A stretch of 64,000 bases of DNA from positions 984,871 through 1,048,870 of the forward strand of contig NZ_JAZDRO010000001.1 of the NCBI RefSeq assembly GCF_036330325.1. Direction: 5' to 3'. This stretch comes from Hyphobacterium marinum. GTDB taxonomy: Bacteria; Pseudomonadota; Alphaproteobacteria; Caulobacterales; Maricaulaceae. The notes under the pieces are model-generated. The model worked only from the letters and a program-made list of their open reading frames with translations. It searched no databases and had not been told where the DNA came from. Of this stretch, positions 24,948 through 33,707 are shown one piece after another (positions within the stretch are counted from its first letter, which is position 1; the number at the start of each line of letters is the position of its first letter). Made by a program: the position numbers and the translations under genes.

Positions 24948-25858
24948 GCCGTACTCGCCTTCACCCGATCGCGATAGAGGCCCTGCAGACGCTCCACCAT
25001 CGGCCCGCGGTCGTCACGGATGGTCCGGCCATCGACGCTGCGTACGGGGACGAGTCCGGCGAAGGTGCCGGTGATGAAGGCCTCGTCCGCGCCATAGACA
25101 TCGTGGAGCGAAAAATTCTTCTGGCGGATCGGGATGCCGCTGGCTTCGCACAGCTCGATCACCACGCCCCGCGTGACACCGCCGAGGCAATAATCCCCGG
25201 TCGAGGTCCACACCTCGCCCTTCCGCACGATGAAGAAATGGGTGGAGTTGCAGGTCGCCACGAAGCCGTGCGGGTCGAGCATCAGGGCCTCGTCGGCCCC
25301 GGCCTTGGTGGCCTGGATGCAGGCCATGATGCAATTGAGTTTGGAATGGGAGTTGAGCTTGGGGTCCTGCACATCGGAATAGCCGCGCCGGACATGGGCG
25401 GTGAACAGGGTCACGCCCCGTTTGGCGACGTCCGGGTCAGGCGTCTTCCACTCTGGCAGGATGACGATTGTCGCCGGGCCAATCGTCACGCGCGGATCCT
25501 GGTAGGGCGTGGCCTTCAACCCGCGCGTGACCATCAGGCGGATATGAACGCCTTCACCGGCGAGCATGTCATTGGCCGCAAGCGTATCGCGGAGCGCTTC
25601 AGTCAGTTCCGCTTTGCTCAGACCGATATCGAAATCGAGCGTCTTTGCGCCGTCGTAGAGCCGGTCCAGATGCCGGTCGAGAAAGGCGATATGGCCGTCA
25701 TGAACGCGCAAGCCTTCCCAGACGCCGTCGCCGAGGACAAAGCCGGAATCGAGTACAGAGACCGTCGCCTCGGCGCGGGGTTTAAGCGTCCCGTTGATCC
25801 AGACCTTCACGTCCGCATTGCGCGGATCGTCAGTGTAGGAATGTGCGCCCTTGCCCAT
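24944..25858 (-). CDS. Class IV aminotransferase (branched-chain/D-amino-acid type)
   Basis: A 304-aa PLP enzyme of fold type IV. GDGVWEGLRV (43-52) is the family signature, Lys173 in NSHSKLNCIMAC is the likely Schiff-base lysine, and the phosphate-binding GGVTRGVVIELCE region follows. The sequence falls between branched-chain and D-amino-acid transaminases; substrate unresolved. It lies 12 bases after the enoyl-CoA hydratase gene and is coupled to the sulfotransferase-like gene. Confidence 0.9.
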   Translation of the reverse strand: MGKGAHSYTDDPRNADVKVWINGTLKPRAEATVSVLDSGFVLGDGVWEGLRVHDGHIAFLDRHLDRLYDGAKTLDFDIGLSKAELTEALRDTLAANDMLAGEGVHIRLMVTRGLKATPYQDPRVTIGPATIVILPEWKTPDPDVAKRGVTLFTAHVRRGYSDVQDPKLNSHSKLNCIMACIQATKAGADEALMLDPHGFVATCNSTHFFIVRKGEVWTSTGDYCLGGVTRGVVIELCEASGIPIRQKNFSLHDVYGADEAFITGTFAGLVPVRSVDGRTIRDDRGPMVERLQGLYRDRVKASTA

Positions 25859-25870
25859 TTTTGGCGGTCC

Positions 25871-26644
25871 CTAGAATTTCGAGAAGTCGGGCTTGCGCCT
25901 TTCCATGAAGGCGGTCGCGGCCTCGGCAAATTCGGGCGATTGCAGCATGTCTGCGAAAATGCCGCCCTCGCGCACGATCCGGTCACTGACCGTTTCGGGT
26001 TCGGCCGTCATCAGGGCCTTGGCCTGGCGCAGCGCGCCGGGGGATTTCGCCGCCAGGCTTTCCGCGCGCTTGCGGACTTCGCCCGGCAGGTCGTTGGCGC
26101 TGAAGACATCGGAAATTAGGCCGGTTTCCTTGGCCCTTGCGGCACCCCAGCTGTCGCCGAGCAGCAGGAGTTCGGATGCGGGCGATCGTCCCAGCCGGGC
26201 CGGGAAGAACAGGCTGGAGGCATATTCCGGGGCCAGGGCCAGATCGACAAATGGCGTCTGGAAGATCGCGCGGTCTGACGCATAGGCGAGGTCGCAATGC
26301 ATCAGGAGGGTCGTGCCAATACCGACCGCGACGCCATCGACTTCCGCGATGACGGGCTTTTTCGCCGTCAGCAGTGCCCGCATGAAGCGTTCGACCGGCG
26401 GAGTCTCGGCCGCGCCGATATGCGGCGGGGCCTCCATGAAATCCATCAGGTCGTTGCCAGCGGTAAAGACGCCGTCCTGACCGCCGAGGATATAGATGCG
26501 GACGGCGTTGTCCGTGTCACCGCTCTCGAGTGCCTCGGCCGCGGCGGTGTACATGGCGCGCGTCAGCGCATTCTTCTTGTCCGGCCGGTTGAAGCGGATG
26601 GTGCGGATGCCGCCTTCGTCAGCGACGGTCACATGCTCGGTCAT
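25871..26644 (-). CDS. Enoyl-CoA hydratase/isomerase family protein
   Basis: A 257-aa crotonase-fold protein. It has the N-terminal IRFNRPDKKNALT, the CoA-binding AGNDLMDFME region (oxyanion hole), VDGVAVGIGTTLLMHCDLAYAS, and a C-terminal MERRKPDF. The acidic residues of classical hydratases are not clearly conserved, so an isomerase or other activity is possible. The ATG overlaps the MarR stop (ATGA), implying control by that regulator. Confidence 0.92.
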   Translation of the reverse strand: MTEHVTVADEGGIRTIRFNRPDKKNALTRAMYTAAAEALESGDTDNAVRIYILGGQDGVFTAGNDLMDFMEAPPHIGAAETPPVERFMRALLTAKKPVIAEVDGVAVGIGTTLLMHCDLAYASDRAIFQTPFVDLALAPEYASSLFFPARLGRSPASELLLLGDSWGAARAKETGLISDVFSANDLPGEVRKRAESLAAKSPGALRQAKALMTAEPETVSDRIVREGGIFADMLQSPEFAEAATAFMERRKPDFSKF

Positions 26645-27081
26645 GTCTCGATATCCGTTGTGGCGATCAGGGTCAGCGCATCATGGAGGGAATCGGCGGC
26701 GTCCTCGCCGAGTTTCTCCTCCAGTGCTGCATTCATGTCTTTCAGGATTGTATCGGCGGCCAGACCGGCTTTCCGGCCTTTCGCCGTCAGCGCGACGACC
26801 GCGCCGCGCCGGTCGCCGGGGTCGGTCTTCTTCCCGACGAGACCGGCCTTGACCATGCGGTCGACGAGACCGGTCACGGCGGGCGGATTCAAGGAAAGAA
26901 CCTCGCTGATCGCGCCCATCCGGCGCTCGCCGCGGCGCAACAGCAGAAACAGGACGGCGGCCTGCGCCGCGCTGATGCCGGCCTCGGATTTCAGGCGCAG
27001 ATCAGCGGCGCGGTTCAGACGCCGCGCGGCGATTTCGGTCAGAAGGAAAAGCCGCCGGTCGACGGCGCGTGCCTTGGCCAT
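26641..27081 (-). CDS. MarR family transcriptional regulator
   Basis: A 146-aa winged-helix regulator. The recognition region LSLNPPAVTGLVDRMVKAGLV and the wing DPGDRRGAVVALTAKG (about 90-105) are typical. It is the first gene of a leftward operon with enoyl-CoA hydratase, aminotransferase and sulfotransferase-like genes and probably controls it in response to an acyl or aromatic ligand. The ligand cannot be read from sequence. Confidence 0.93.
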   Translation of the reverse strand: MAKARAVDRRLFLLTEIAARRLNRAADLRLKSEAGISAAQAAVLFLLLRRGERRMGAISEVLSLNPPAVTGLVDRMVKAGLVGKKTDPGDRRGAVVALTAKGRKAGLAADTILKDMNAALEEKLGEDAADSLHDALTLIATTDIET

Positions 27082-27235
27082 GGCCGAATCCCTACGACAT
27101 TTCCTTCATGCCCGAAAGAAAAAGCCGGGCGACATTCACTTTTCCTTCTGCAGAAGGACTATGGCCGAACGCCTGTTTCTTCTGCGTCATGCCCCACTTT
27201 ATGCGGGGCATCCCTGTTCTGATGGAGCCCGTTTT

Positions 27236-27354
27236 CCCACCCCACCCTGACCCTCCCCTCAAGGGGAGGGGAAAGTACAGGAATCCTCTCCCTCCCGGGG
27301 AGGTGTTAGCGTCGGCACTCCCTCCCCCCTGTGGGGGAGGGCCGGGGTGGGGCA
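27236..27354. repeat. G/C-rich palindromic repeat, copy 3 (triple hairpin)
   Basis: Three hairpins follow one another: CCTCCCCTCAAGGGGAGG, CTCCCTCCCGGGGAGG-like, and CTCCCCCCTGTGGGGGAG. Outer arms are CCCCACCCTGACCC and GGCCGGGGTGGGG. It is the longest copy and fills most of the 379-base gap 27082-27460, together with the two hairpins at 27370 and 27421. I see no gene in that gap. Confidence 0.8.
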
Positions 27355-27369
27355 TCATGGCTATTTGGG

Positions 27370-27392
27370 ATTCCCCGGACATGCCGGGGAAT
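27370..27392. repeat. Short inverted repeat ATTCCCCGG/CCGGGGAAT
   Basis: Nine-bp arms separated by ACATG. A degenerate relative (CATTCCCCCGGC ... GCCGGGTGATG) lies at about 49747-49774, so this may be another small dispersed element. Confidence 0.5.
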
Positions 27393-27420
27393 GACGCGGA
27401 AAGTGCGGCTGAAGGACTTT

Positions 27421-27447
27421 CCTCCCCCGTGAACGGGGGAGGAAACT
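27421..27447. repeat. Short hairpin repeat CCTCCCCCGTGAACGGGGGAGG
   Basis: An almost perfect palindrome located just downstream of the stop of the M16 gene at 27461. The window's last bases (63961-63988) hold nearly the same sequence, with TTC in the loop. It could also help end the M16 transcript. Confidence 0.6.
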
Positions 27448-27460
27448 GAACGCGCTATGC

Positions 27461-28867
27461 TTATTCGCCCGCCATTGGCACGTCCTCAAGTTGAGGCAGG
27501 GCCGTGACCTGGTCCTCGATCTGTTCGAGATCGCCCACGATGACGAGAATGACTTCGTCGGTATCGAGATAGGTGTTGGCGACCCGGGTGATATCCTCAT
27601 TCGTGACGCTGAGAATGTTGGTCACATAGGTGTCGAGATAGTCATCCGGCAGGCCATAGAGGTCGCGATAGGCGACCTGTCCGATGAGCCCGCCCGTCGA
27701 AGCGTTCTGCAGGATGAACAGGCCCGACAACCATGTCCGCATGCCGTCGCCTTCTTCCGCGCCGATTGGCTCGATCTGCAGCCGGGCGATTTCGCCGAAG
27801 GTTTCGGCCAGGGCCGCTCCGGTAACGCTGGTCGTAACGTCCGCGTTGAAGGTCCAGTAGCCACCGGCTCCCGGCCGGGTCGTGATGCCCGAGCCCGGCG
27901 AGTAGGTATAGCCGTGTTCTTCGCGCAGATTTGACGTCAGCCGCGAGGTAAAGGATCCGCCCAGAATGGCATTCATCACCACAAGAGCCGGGTAATCGGC
28001 GTGGTCGGGACCCACGGCGTCGAAACCGACCCGCAGGGTCGATTGCGGTGCGCCGGGCCGGTCGATGAGCTGCATCACCGGCCCCGGGTTGGGCGCAACG
28101 GCGACTGCTTCGTCGGCTGCGCCTTCCGGCCAGTCACCGAAAGCGTCACGGATCGCGGATTCCATCGCGGCCTGGTCGAAACGGCCCGCGACATAGATCC
28201 GGGTTCGCTGAGCCGAGTAATTGGCGTCGTAGAAACGCCGGATGTCATCCAGCGTGTAGCTTTCCAGCTCTTCCGTGGTCGGCAAGGTGTGGCCGTAAGG
28301 GTGGTCAGTTCCGTAAAGCAGCTCCGCATAGGCCTCGTTGGCGACGGGCCCCGGCTGGGACCGGGAGACCGAGACGTTGCGAATCAGGTTTCTGCGCACG
28401 CGTTCGAGTTCGGATTCCGGGAAATCCGGACGCCGGATCATGTCGGCGAGAAGTCCGACGGCCTGCGGACCGAATTCGGCCAGGACGTTGGTCGAGAATG
28501 TCGTGGTATGAAGACCGACACCGACATTGAGGTCACCGCCCATCGAGGCCGCTTCCAGCGCGATCTCGTCGGACGGGCGCCCCGCGGAGCCTTCCTCGAT
28601 CATCGCCCCGGTCAGATCGGCCAGCCAGGTCATGTCGCCATCGTCGAGATTACCGGCGCGAACGTGCACCTGGATGTTCGCCTTCGGCGCGAGGCCGAAG
28701 GGGATAAAGGTCACGTCGATCCCGTTATCGAGCCGGAAGCTCTGCGTGTCGGGCAGTTCGAAGGGTTCGGGCTCGCCGATGGCCGGCTGGGGTGATTGCG
28801 CCAGCACGGCGGGTGAGGCGAGAAGGGCCGCCGAGGCGGCCATGGTGAAAAATAGCGTTTTCATCAT
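27461..28867 (-). CDS. M16 family protein, non-catalytic subunit, exported
   Basis: A 468-aa exported protein (signal MKTLFFTMAASAALLASPAVLA) of the pitrilysin/processing-peptidase family. At the place of the HxxEH motif it reads WLADLTGAMIEEG, so no zinc can be bound. The C-terminal M16 domain is present (ADYPALVVMNAILGGSFTSRL). It resembles the alpha-type partner of two-subunit bacterial M16 proteases. The ATG overlaps the stop of the catalytic subunit gene (ATGA). Confidence 0.92.
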   Translation of the reverse strand: MMKTLFFTMAASAALLASPAVLAQSPQPAIGEPEPFELPDTQSFRLDNGIDVTFIPFGLAPKANIQVHVRAGNLDDGDMTWLADLTGAMIEEGSAGRPSDEIALEAASMGGDLNVGVGLHTTTFSTNVLAEFGPQAVGLLADMIRRPDFPESELERVRRNLIRNVSVSRSQPGPVANEAYAELLYGTDHPYGHTLPTTEELESYTLDDIRRFYDANYSAQRTRIYVAGRFDQAAMESAIRDAFGDWPEGAADEAVAVAPNPGPVMQLIDRPGAPQSTLRVGFDAVGPDHADYPALVVMNAILGGSFTSRLTSNLREEHGYTYSPGSGITTRPGAGGYWTFNADVTTSVTGAALAETFGEIARLQIEPIGAEEGDGMRTWLSGLFILQNASTGGLIGQVAYRDLYGLPDDYLDTYVTNILSVTNEDITRVANTYLDTDEVILVIVGDLEQIEDQVTALPQLEDVPMAGE

Positions 28868-30297
28868 TCCGTCTCCGTCTCGTCCGCATCGTCTTCAACA
28901 GGTCGCACAACCAGGACCGAGCGATTGGTCGGACGCAGGTATTCCTGGGCCGTGGCCAGGACCAGTTCAGGCGTGACCTGGTCAAAGCCCGCCTCGATCC
29001 GGTTGATCCGGCTCGGGTCGTCGTCGAACAGGGCGAAGGACGCCAGAAGGTCGATCAGGCCAAAGCGCGTGCCGGAATCGACGATGCCGTAGAATTGCGA
29101 GCGCAGCTTAGTGATCGACCGGTCGAGCTGCTCCTGGGTGATCTCTTCGGTCCGCAGTTGTTCGATGACCTCGTCGACCGTGGCCATGATGGTGTCGCGG
29201 TCGTACTGAGCGTCATGGATCATGCCCACGCTCCACAGCATCGGGCCATTGTAGTTGTACATGTTGCCTAGGAGGTTGATGCCGCCAAACACGCCGGAGG
29301 CATAGCCTTCCTCATTGATGAGGCGCTGGTTCAAGAGGCTGTCATCGCCCTGGACCAGAAGCTGATCGAGCACCGCCATGGCGTAGTATTCCGGGCTGCC
29401 GCGTTCGGGCATGTGATAGGCAAATCCGAGCGCCGGCTGCGGTGCCAGCGGATCGTCGATTGTGCCAAACTTTTCCTCGGTCTGACGCGGCTCGGAAATG
29501 TCGAGTGGCGGCAGGGCCGGGCCGGGTTCGATGGTACCGAAATGCTCGACAATCCAGGCCATGGTCTCGTCGTACTCGATGTCGCCGACGACGGCGATGA
29601 CGGCATTGTTTACCGAGTAATACGTGTCGAAGAAGCTCTGCACGTCTTCCAGTGATGCCGCGTCGAGGTCGGCCAGATCGCCATAGAAATTGTGGGCGTT
29701 ATGCCAGTTCTCGTTCGCCAGCATGGGCAGGTCGATCCAGATCCAGCCGCCATAGGGCTGGTTGATCACGTTGACGAAAACCTCGTTGCGGACGACGCCG
29801 CGCTGGGCGTCGAGATTTTCCTGGTCGATGATCGGGCGGGCCATGCGGTCGGCCTCGGCCCAGATGATCGCTTCGAGCGCGTTGTTCGGGACGACTTCGA
29901 AATAGTTGGTGAAGTCATACCGGGTGGAACCGTTTTGCACGCCGCCGGCATTGTAGATGAGGTTGGTCATCGTGCCGCCGGGCAGGTTTTCCGAGCCTTC
30001 AAACATCAGGTGCTCGAACAGGTGGGCAAAACCGGTACGGCCCTGGGGCTCAACGCGGAATCCGACGCCGTAGTAAACGGCTACCGTCGCGGTCGGTACG
30101 GACGTGTCGCGGGACATCACGACCCGGAGGCCATTGTCCAGCGTCTCGTAGCGGACATCGACCTGGATACCCTGCTCGCGGGTGGTACTGCCGTCATCTC
30201 CGTTCGGATCGACAGCTTCAACCAGCTCCCCGGAGGAATTTTCCCCGCAGGCGGCGAGCGCCAACGCGCCAGCCAGGGCAAGAAGCCATTTCATCAT
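28864..30297 (-). CDS. M16 family zinc protease, catalytic subunit, lipoprotein
   Basis: A 477-aa protein with a lipoprotein signal (LALAGALALAAC, lipidated Cys at 18) and the catalytic HLFEH motif (92-96). The second metal-ligand Glu lies about 75 residues on, around NEVFVNV. Together with the next gene it should form a periplasmic or membrane-anchored peptidase degrading peptides or signal sequences. The start at MMKWLLALAG was chosen for the lipoprotein signal; the open frame upstream overlaps ubiA and is spurious. Confidence 0.93.
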   Translation of the reverse strand: MMKWLLALAGALALAACGENSSGELVEAVDPNGDDGSTTREQGIQVDVRYETLDNGLRVVMSRDTSVPTATVAVYYGVGFRVEPQGRTGFAHLFEHLMFEGSENLPGGTMTNLIYNAGGVQNGSTRYDFTNYFEVVPNNALEAIIWAEADRMARPIIDQENLDAQRGVVRNEVFVNVINQPYGGWIWIDLPMLANENWHNAHNFYGDLADLDAASLEDVQSFFDTYYSVNNAVIAVVGDIEYDETMAWIVEHFGTIEPGPALPPLDISEPRQTEEKFGTIDDPLAPQPALGFAYHMPERGSPEYYAMAVLDQLLVQGDDSLLNQRLINEEGYASGVFGGINLLGNMYNYNGPMLWSVGMIHDAQYDRDTIMATVDEVIEQLRTEEITQEQLDRSITKLRSQFYGIVDSGTRFGLIDLLASFALFDDDPSRINRIEAGFDQVTPELVLATAQEYLRPTNRSVLVVRPVEDDADETETE

Positions 30298-30377
30298 GCT
30301 CTCGTCTCCCAATTTGCCCCGGTGCAGCCTCGGCCAACACCGTTTCAGTGTAATCTCGCCATGCCTGCGGCGTACCG

Positions 30378-31307
30378 TCAAATAATGCATGCGAGAAATA
30401 ATGCGCCGGTAAGAAGAAGTCCCGTGATCTGGTTCGATTTGAACACCGCGAGACACGCTGCACCCTTGTCCGGATCGGTGCGCCGGATCTGGTCGAAGAG
30501 GTAGTAGGCGTAGAGCGCGAACAGGCCGACAAACCACGGCGTTGGACCCTGAACCAGGATAGCCGCTGCGGCCAACAGGGCGGCGGCGAGATAGAAGCCC
30601 CACAGCCAGGCGTGAAGGCCGCCTTGCAGTGCGCGCGCGGTTGACCGGACGCCCACCAGCGCATCGTCCTCCATGTCCTGGCAGGCGTAGATCGTGTCGT
30701 AGCCCAGCGTCCAGAAAAAGCCGGAGACATAGAGCAGCACGGCGGCTGTATCGATACCGCCGGTGACGGCGGCGTAGGCCACGAGAATCCCCCAGTTGAA
30801 GGTCAGACCGAGCCAGGCCTGCGGCCACCAGGTGATCCGCTTCATGAAGGGATAGGCAGCGACCAGAGCCAGGGCGGCCAGACCGATACCGATGGCAATC
30901 GGCGGCAACTGGACCAGCACAACAAACCCGACCAGGCATTGCGCCAGCAGGAAAAGCCAGGCCGATTGCAGCGAAACGGTTCCGGCAGCCAGTGGCCGGT
31001 CACGGGTTCGTTCGACCCGGGCGTCGAGGTCGCGGTCGACGATGTCGTTATAGGTACAGCCCGCGCCGCGCATGGCGATGGCACCGAGCGTCAAAAGCGC
31101 CGCCAGTTCCAGATCCGGCCAGCCCAGGCCCGGGCCACCGATATTGGCCAGCAGGAGGCCTTGCCAGCAGGGAATGGCGAGCAGCCAGAAACCGATCGGG
31201 CGGTCATAGCGGGCGAGACGAAGAAAGGGACGGATCCGCGCCGGGGCCCGGTCCACCCATGATCGCGGAAGGGAATCAGCAACGCGGCGATCTGTTGATC
31301 CTGTCAT
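30378..31307 (-). CDS. ubiA: 4-hydroxybenzoate polyprenyltransferase
   Basis: A 309-aa inner-membrane prenyltransferase of ubiquinone synthesis. The first Asp-rich motif NDIVDRDLD (87-95) with ARVERTRDRP, the second motif CQDMEDDALVGVRSTA and about eight or nine hydrophobic helices identify UbiA. It is 80 bases upstream of the M16 pair on the same strand. The next pathway enzyme in this window, ubiD, is about 9 kb away. Confidence 0.95.
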   Translation of the reverse strand: MTGSTDRRVADSLPRSWVDRAPARIRPFLRLARYDRPIGFWLLAIPCWQGLLLANIGGPGLGWPDLELAALLTLGAIAMRGAGCTYNDIVDRDLDARVERTRDRPLAAGTVSLQSAWLFLLAQCLVGFVVLVQLPPIAIGIGLAALALVAAYPFMKRITWWPQAWLGLTFNWGILVAYAAVTGGIDTAAVLLYVSGFFWTLGYDTIYACQDMEDDALVGVRSTARALQGGLHAWLWGFYLAAALLAAAAILVQGPTPWFVGLFALYAYYLFDQIRRTDPDKGAACLAVFKSNQITGLLLTGALFLACII

Positions 31308-31343
31308 GCACCCTAGCTATCGGGCTGGGAGTGACCGGTAAAG

Positions 31344-32708
31344 TTACTTGATCGCCACGGTCTTCCGGTTGGTGAATTCCCGGATCCCGTCCATCGACAA
31401 TTCCCGTCCGTAGCCGGACTTCTTCACCCCGCCAAAGGGCAGTTTGGGATCAGAGGACACCATCTGGTTGATATAGGTGGAACCGGCCTCAATCCGGTTG
31501 ATGGCGATCTCGGTCTCGCTCTCGTCGGTCGTCCAGACGGATGAGCCCAGCCCGTAGCGATGGTCGTTGGCGTGATCGATGGCTTCGGTGAGGCTGCGGA
31601 CCGGATAGAAGATCGCAACGGGACCGAACAATTCCTCGGTCGCCGCGGGGCTAGCCGCGGGAATGTCTTCCAGAATGGCCGGCTCGAAGAAGGCCCCGGT
31701 CTCCGGCAGGGACTGCCCGGCCCCGATCCGGCGGCCGCCCAGCGATACCGTCCTGGAGACCTGGTTGTGGAGCATTTCGCAGGCGTCGCGCGATACCAGC
31801 GGGCCAAGCCCGGTCGCGTCGTCCATCGGATCGCCGATAACGGTTTCGGAAAGGCCGGTCAGGAAGCGCTCGCGGAAGTCGTCGTGGATGTCGGCATGCA
31901 GGAAAAAGCGCTTGGCGGCGATGCAGGACTGACCATTGTTCTTCAGCCGGGACGCGAGCCCGGCGTCCACGGCTGCGCCAATATCCGCCGACGGCATGAC
32001 GATGAATGCGTCAGACCCGCCGAGTTCGAGCACCGTTTTCTTGACCTGGCCGCCGGCCGTCCCGGCCAGGGCGGATCCAGCCTTTTCCGATCCTGTCAGG
32101 GTCGCGCCGCGAACCCGCGGGTCCTTCAACACGCCCGCGACCTGGTCGGACCCGGCCTTCAGGGTGGTGAAACTGCCCGCCGGATACCCCGCCTCGCGGA
32201 AGACATCCTCGATGGCGAGTGCGCAGCCGGTGACGTTCGACGCATGTTTGAGAAGCGCGGTATTGCCCGCCATCAGGTTTGGAGCCGCGAAGCGGAAGAC
32301 CTGCCAGAAGGGATAATTCCAGGGCATCACGGCGAGGATGGGGCCCAACGGCAAGTGACGGACGAAACTCCTGCCCTTCCCGGACTCGATCATTTCGTCG
32401 GCCAGGAAGGCCTCGCCATTGTCCGCATAGTAGCGGCAGACGAGGGCGCATTTCTCGATCTCGGCGCGGGCCTGGGTGATCGGTTTGCCCATTTCCCGTG
32501 TCATCAGGCCGGCGAGTTCCTCCTTGCGGGTCTCCAGAATTCCGGCGGTTTTCGTCAACAGGTCGGCCCGCCGCGTTGGCGTGTCGCTGCGGCCGGCCCG
32601 GAAGGCCTTGTCCGCGGCCAGGATCGCCGCCTCGATGTCGACTTCGGTATGCCGCTCATATTCCGCGATGAGGCCGCCGGTGGCGGGATTGACCGATTGC
32701 AATTTCAT
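31344..32708 (-). CDS. NAD(P)-dependent succinate-semialdehyde dehydrogenase-type ALDH
   Basis: A 454-aa aldehyde dehydrogenase. The Rossmann loop FTGSEKAG-like segment (TGSEKAG, 205-211), the general base Glu228 in LELGGSD and the nucleophile Cys262 in NNGQSCIAAKRF are all present. The short N-terminus (MKLQSVNPATGG) and overall sequence resemble E. coli Sad/YneI, so succinate semialdehyde is the likely substrate, though other semialdehydes are possible. Confidence 0.9.
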   Translation of the reverse strand: MKLQSVNPATGGLIAEYERHTEVDIEAAILAADKAFRAGRSDTPTRRADLLTKTAGILETRKEELAGLMTREMGKPITQARAEIEKCALVCRYYADNGEAFLADEMIESGKGRSFVRHLPLGPILAVMPWNYPFWQVFRFAAPNLMAGNTALLKHASNVTGCALAIEDVFREAGYPAGSFTTLKAGSDQVAGVLKDPRVRGATLTGSEKAGSALAGTAGGQVKKTVLELGGSDAFIVMPSADIGAAVDAGLASRLKNNGQSCIAAKRFFLHADIHDDFRERFLTGLSETVIGDPMDDATGLGPLVSRDACEMLHNQVSRTVSLGGRRIGAGQSLPETGAFFEPAILEDIPAASPAATEELFGPVAIFYPVRSLTEAIDHANDHRYGLGSSVWTTDESETEIAINRIEAGSTYINQMVSSDPKLPFGGVKKSGYGRELSMDGIREFTNRKTVAIK

Positions 32709-32809
32709 GAGCGGGTTCCTTCAGTCGTGGCTACCAGGTCCGGCTGTCAGGCAACCGATCGCAGGAAATGAAGTTCCGGCGGTCCCGGCTTTGCGCTAGG
32801 CAATGAGCC

Positions 32810-33607
32810 ATGACGATACCTCGCCTTCATGTGGTGGATACGCTCGGGCCGCGCAAGCGGATCGCCCTCGACCGGGATGCCACCCACTATCTCGTGTCGG
32901 TCATGCGGCGCGCGGCCGGGGACAGCGTCCGGCTGTTCAATGGCCGCGATGGCGAATGGGAGGCCGTCGTGACGGCGGCCAGCCGCAAGTCCGCCGAACT
33001 GGAATGCCGGACGCAGCGGCGTGAACAGAGCTTTCCGCCCGACGTCGAACTCCTGTTCGCTCCGGTCAAGAAAGCGCGCACCGATTTCATCGTGGAAAAG
33101 GCGACCGAGCTGGGTGCACGATCCATCCGGCCGGTCATCACGGCCCGAACCATCGCCGACCGGGTGCGGACTGATCGCCTGTCTGCGCTTGCCCGGGAAG
33201 CCGCCGAACAGACCGAACGTCTCGATCTGCCGGTGATTGCCGAAGCGGAAAAACTTGACCGGGTGCTCGATGGCTGGGGCGAGCGGACGCTGATCTTCTG
33301 CGATGAGGCCGGGGATGCCCGGCCCATGCTGGAGGTTGTTCAGGAACTAGCCCACCCCACCCCAACCCTCCCCTCAAGGGGAGGGGGTTTAGCGCTTTCT
33401 CCCTCCCCCTCGGGGGAGGGTAGGGGTGGGGGGCAGGGCGTATCCATCCTTATCGGACCGGAAGGCGGCTTTGCCCCGGAAGAGCGCGAGCGTATCCGGG
33501 CCGTACCTAAGGCCATCCCGGTGACGCTGGGGCCGCGTATCCTGAGGGCCGATACGGCGGCTGCTGCTGCGCTGACACTGTGGCAGGCGGTCTGCGGAGA
33601 CTGGTAA
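32810..33607 (+). CDS. rsmE: 16S rRNA (uracil1498-N3)-methyltransferase with a repeat-encoded insert
   Basis: A 265-aa SPOUT methyltransferase that methylates U1498 of 16S rRNA. It has the N-terminal PUA-like domain (VSVMRRAAGDSVRLFNGRDG), the KKARTDFIVEKATELG motif, and the SAM-binding knot ILIGPEGGF (213-221) and RILRADTAAAAAL. Residues about 181-210 (Pro/Ser/Gly-rich) are encoded by a copy of the window's G/C palindromic repeat, read in frame, in the loop just before the knot. Without it the length would be about 235 aa, the usual size. The flanking motifs are intact, so the protein is probably still made. Confidence 0.93.
   Translation: MTIPRLHVVDTLGPRKRIALDRDATHYLVSVMRRAAGDSVRLFNGRDGEWEAVVTAASRKSAELECRTQRREQSFPPDVELLFAPVKKARTDFIVEKATELGARSIRPVITARTIADRVRTDRLSALAREAAEQTERLDLPVIAEAEKLDRVLDGWGERTLIFCDEAGDARPMLEVVQELAHPTPTLPSRGGGLALSPSPSGEGRGGGQGVSILIGPEGGFAPEERERIRAVPKAIPVTLGPRILRADTAAAAALTLWQAVCGDW
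33350..33437. repeat. G/C-rich palindromic repeat, copy 4, in frame within rsmE
   Basis: The order is outer arm CCCCACCCCAACCC, hairpin CCTCCCCTCAAGGGGAGG, spacer, hairpin CCTCCCCCTCGGGGGAGG, then outer arm GGGTAGGGGTGGGG, as in the intergenic copy at 23699. The inserted length keeps the reading frame and brings no stop in the rsmE frame. Confidence 0.85.
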
Positions 33608-33707
33608 CGCCGGGCACAAAGTCGCGTGAACCAACAGGCCGCGCCTTGCCTCACGCGCGCACGAACCATACTTGTGCAGTCAGGCAGACGGGACAAGGAC
33701 GGGTCTT

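Noticed and set aside
24134..26119. A 661-codon + strand frame spanning the sulfotransferase and aminotransferase genes
   Set aside because: It runs antisense across two genes with clear motifs and is Arg/Pro-rich noise.
23699..27447. Possible CRISPR array from the repeated G/C palindromes
   Set aside because: Copies are few, differ in length, are kilobases apart, and there are no regular spacers or cas genes.
30298..30939. Long N-terminal extension of the catalytic M16 gene
   Set aside because: It overlaps ubiA on the same strand in another frame, and the lipoprotein signal at 30297 marks the true start.
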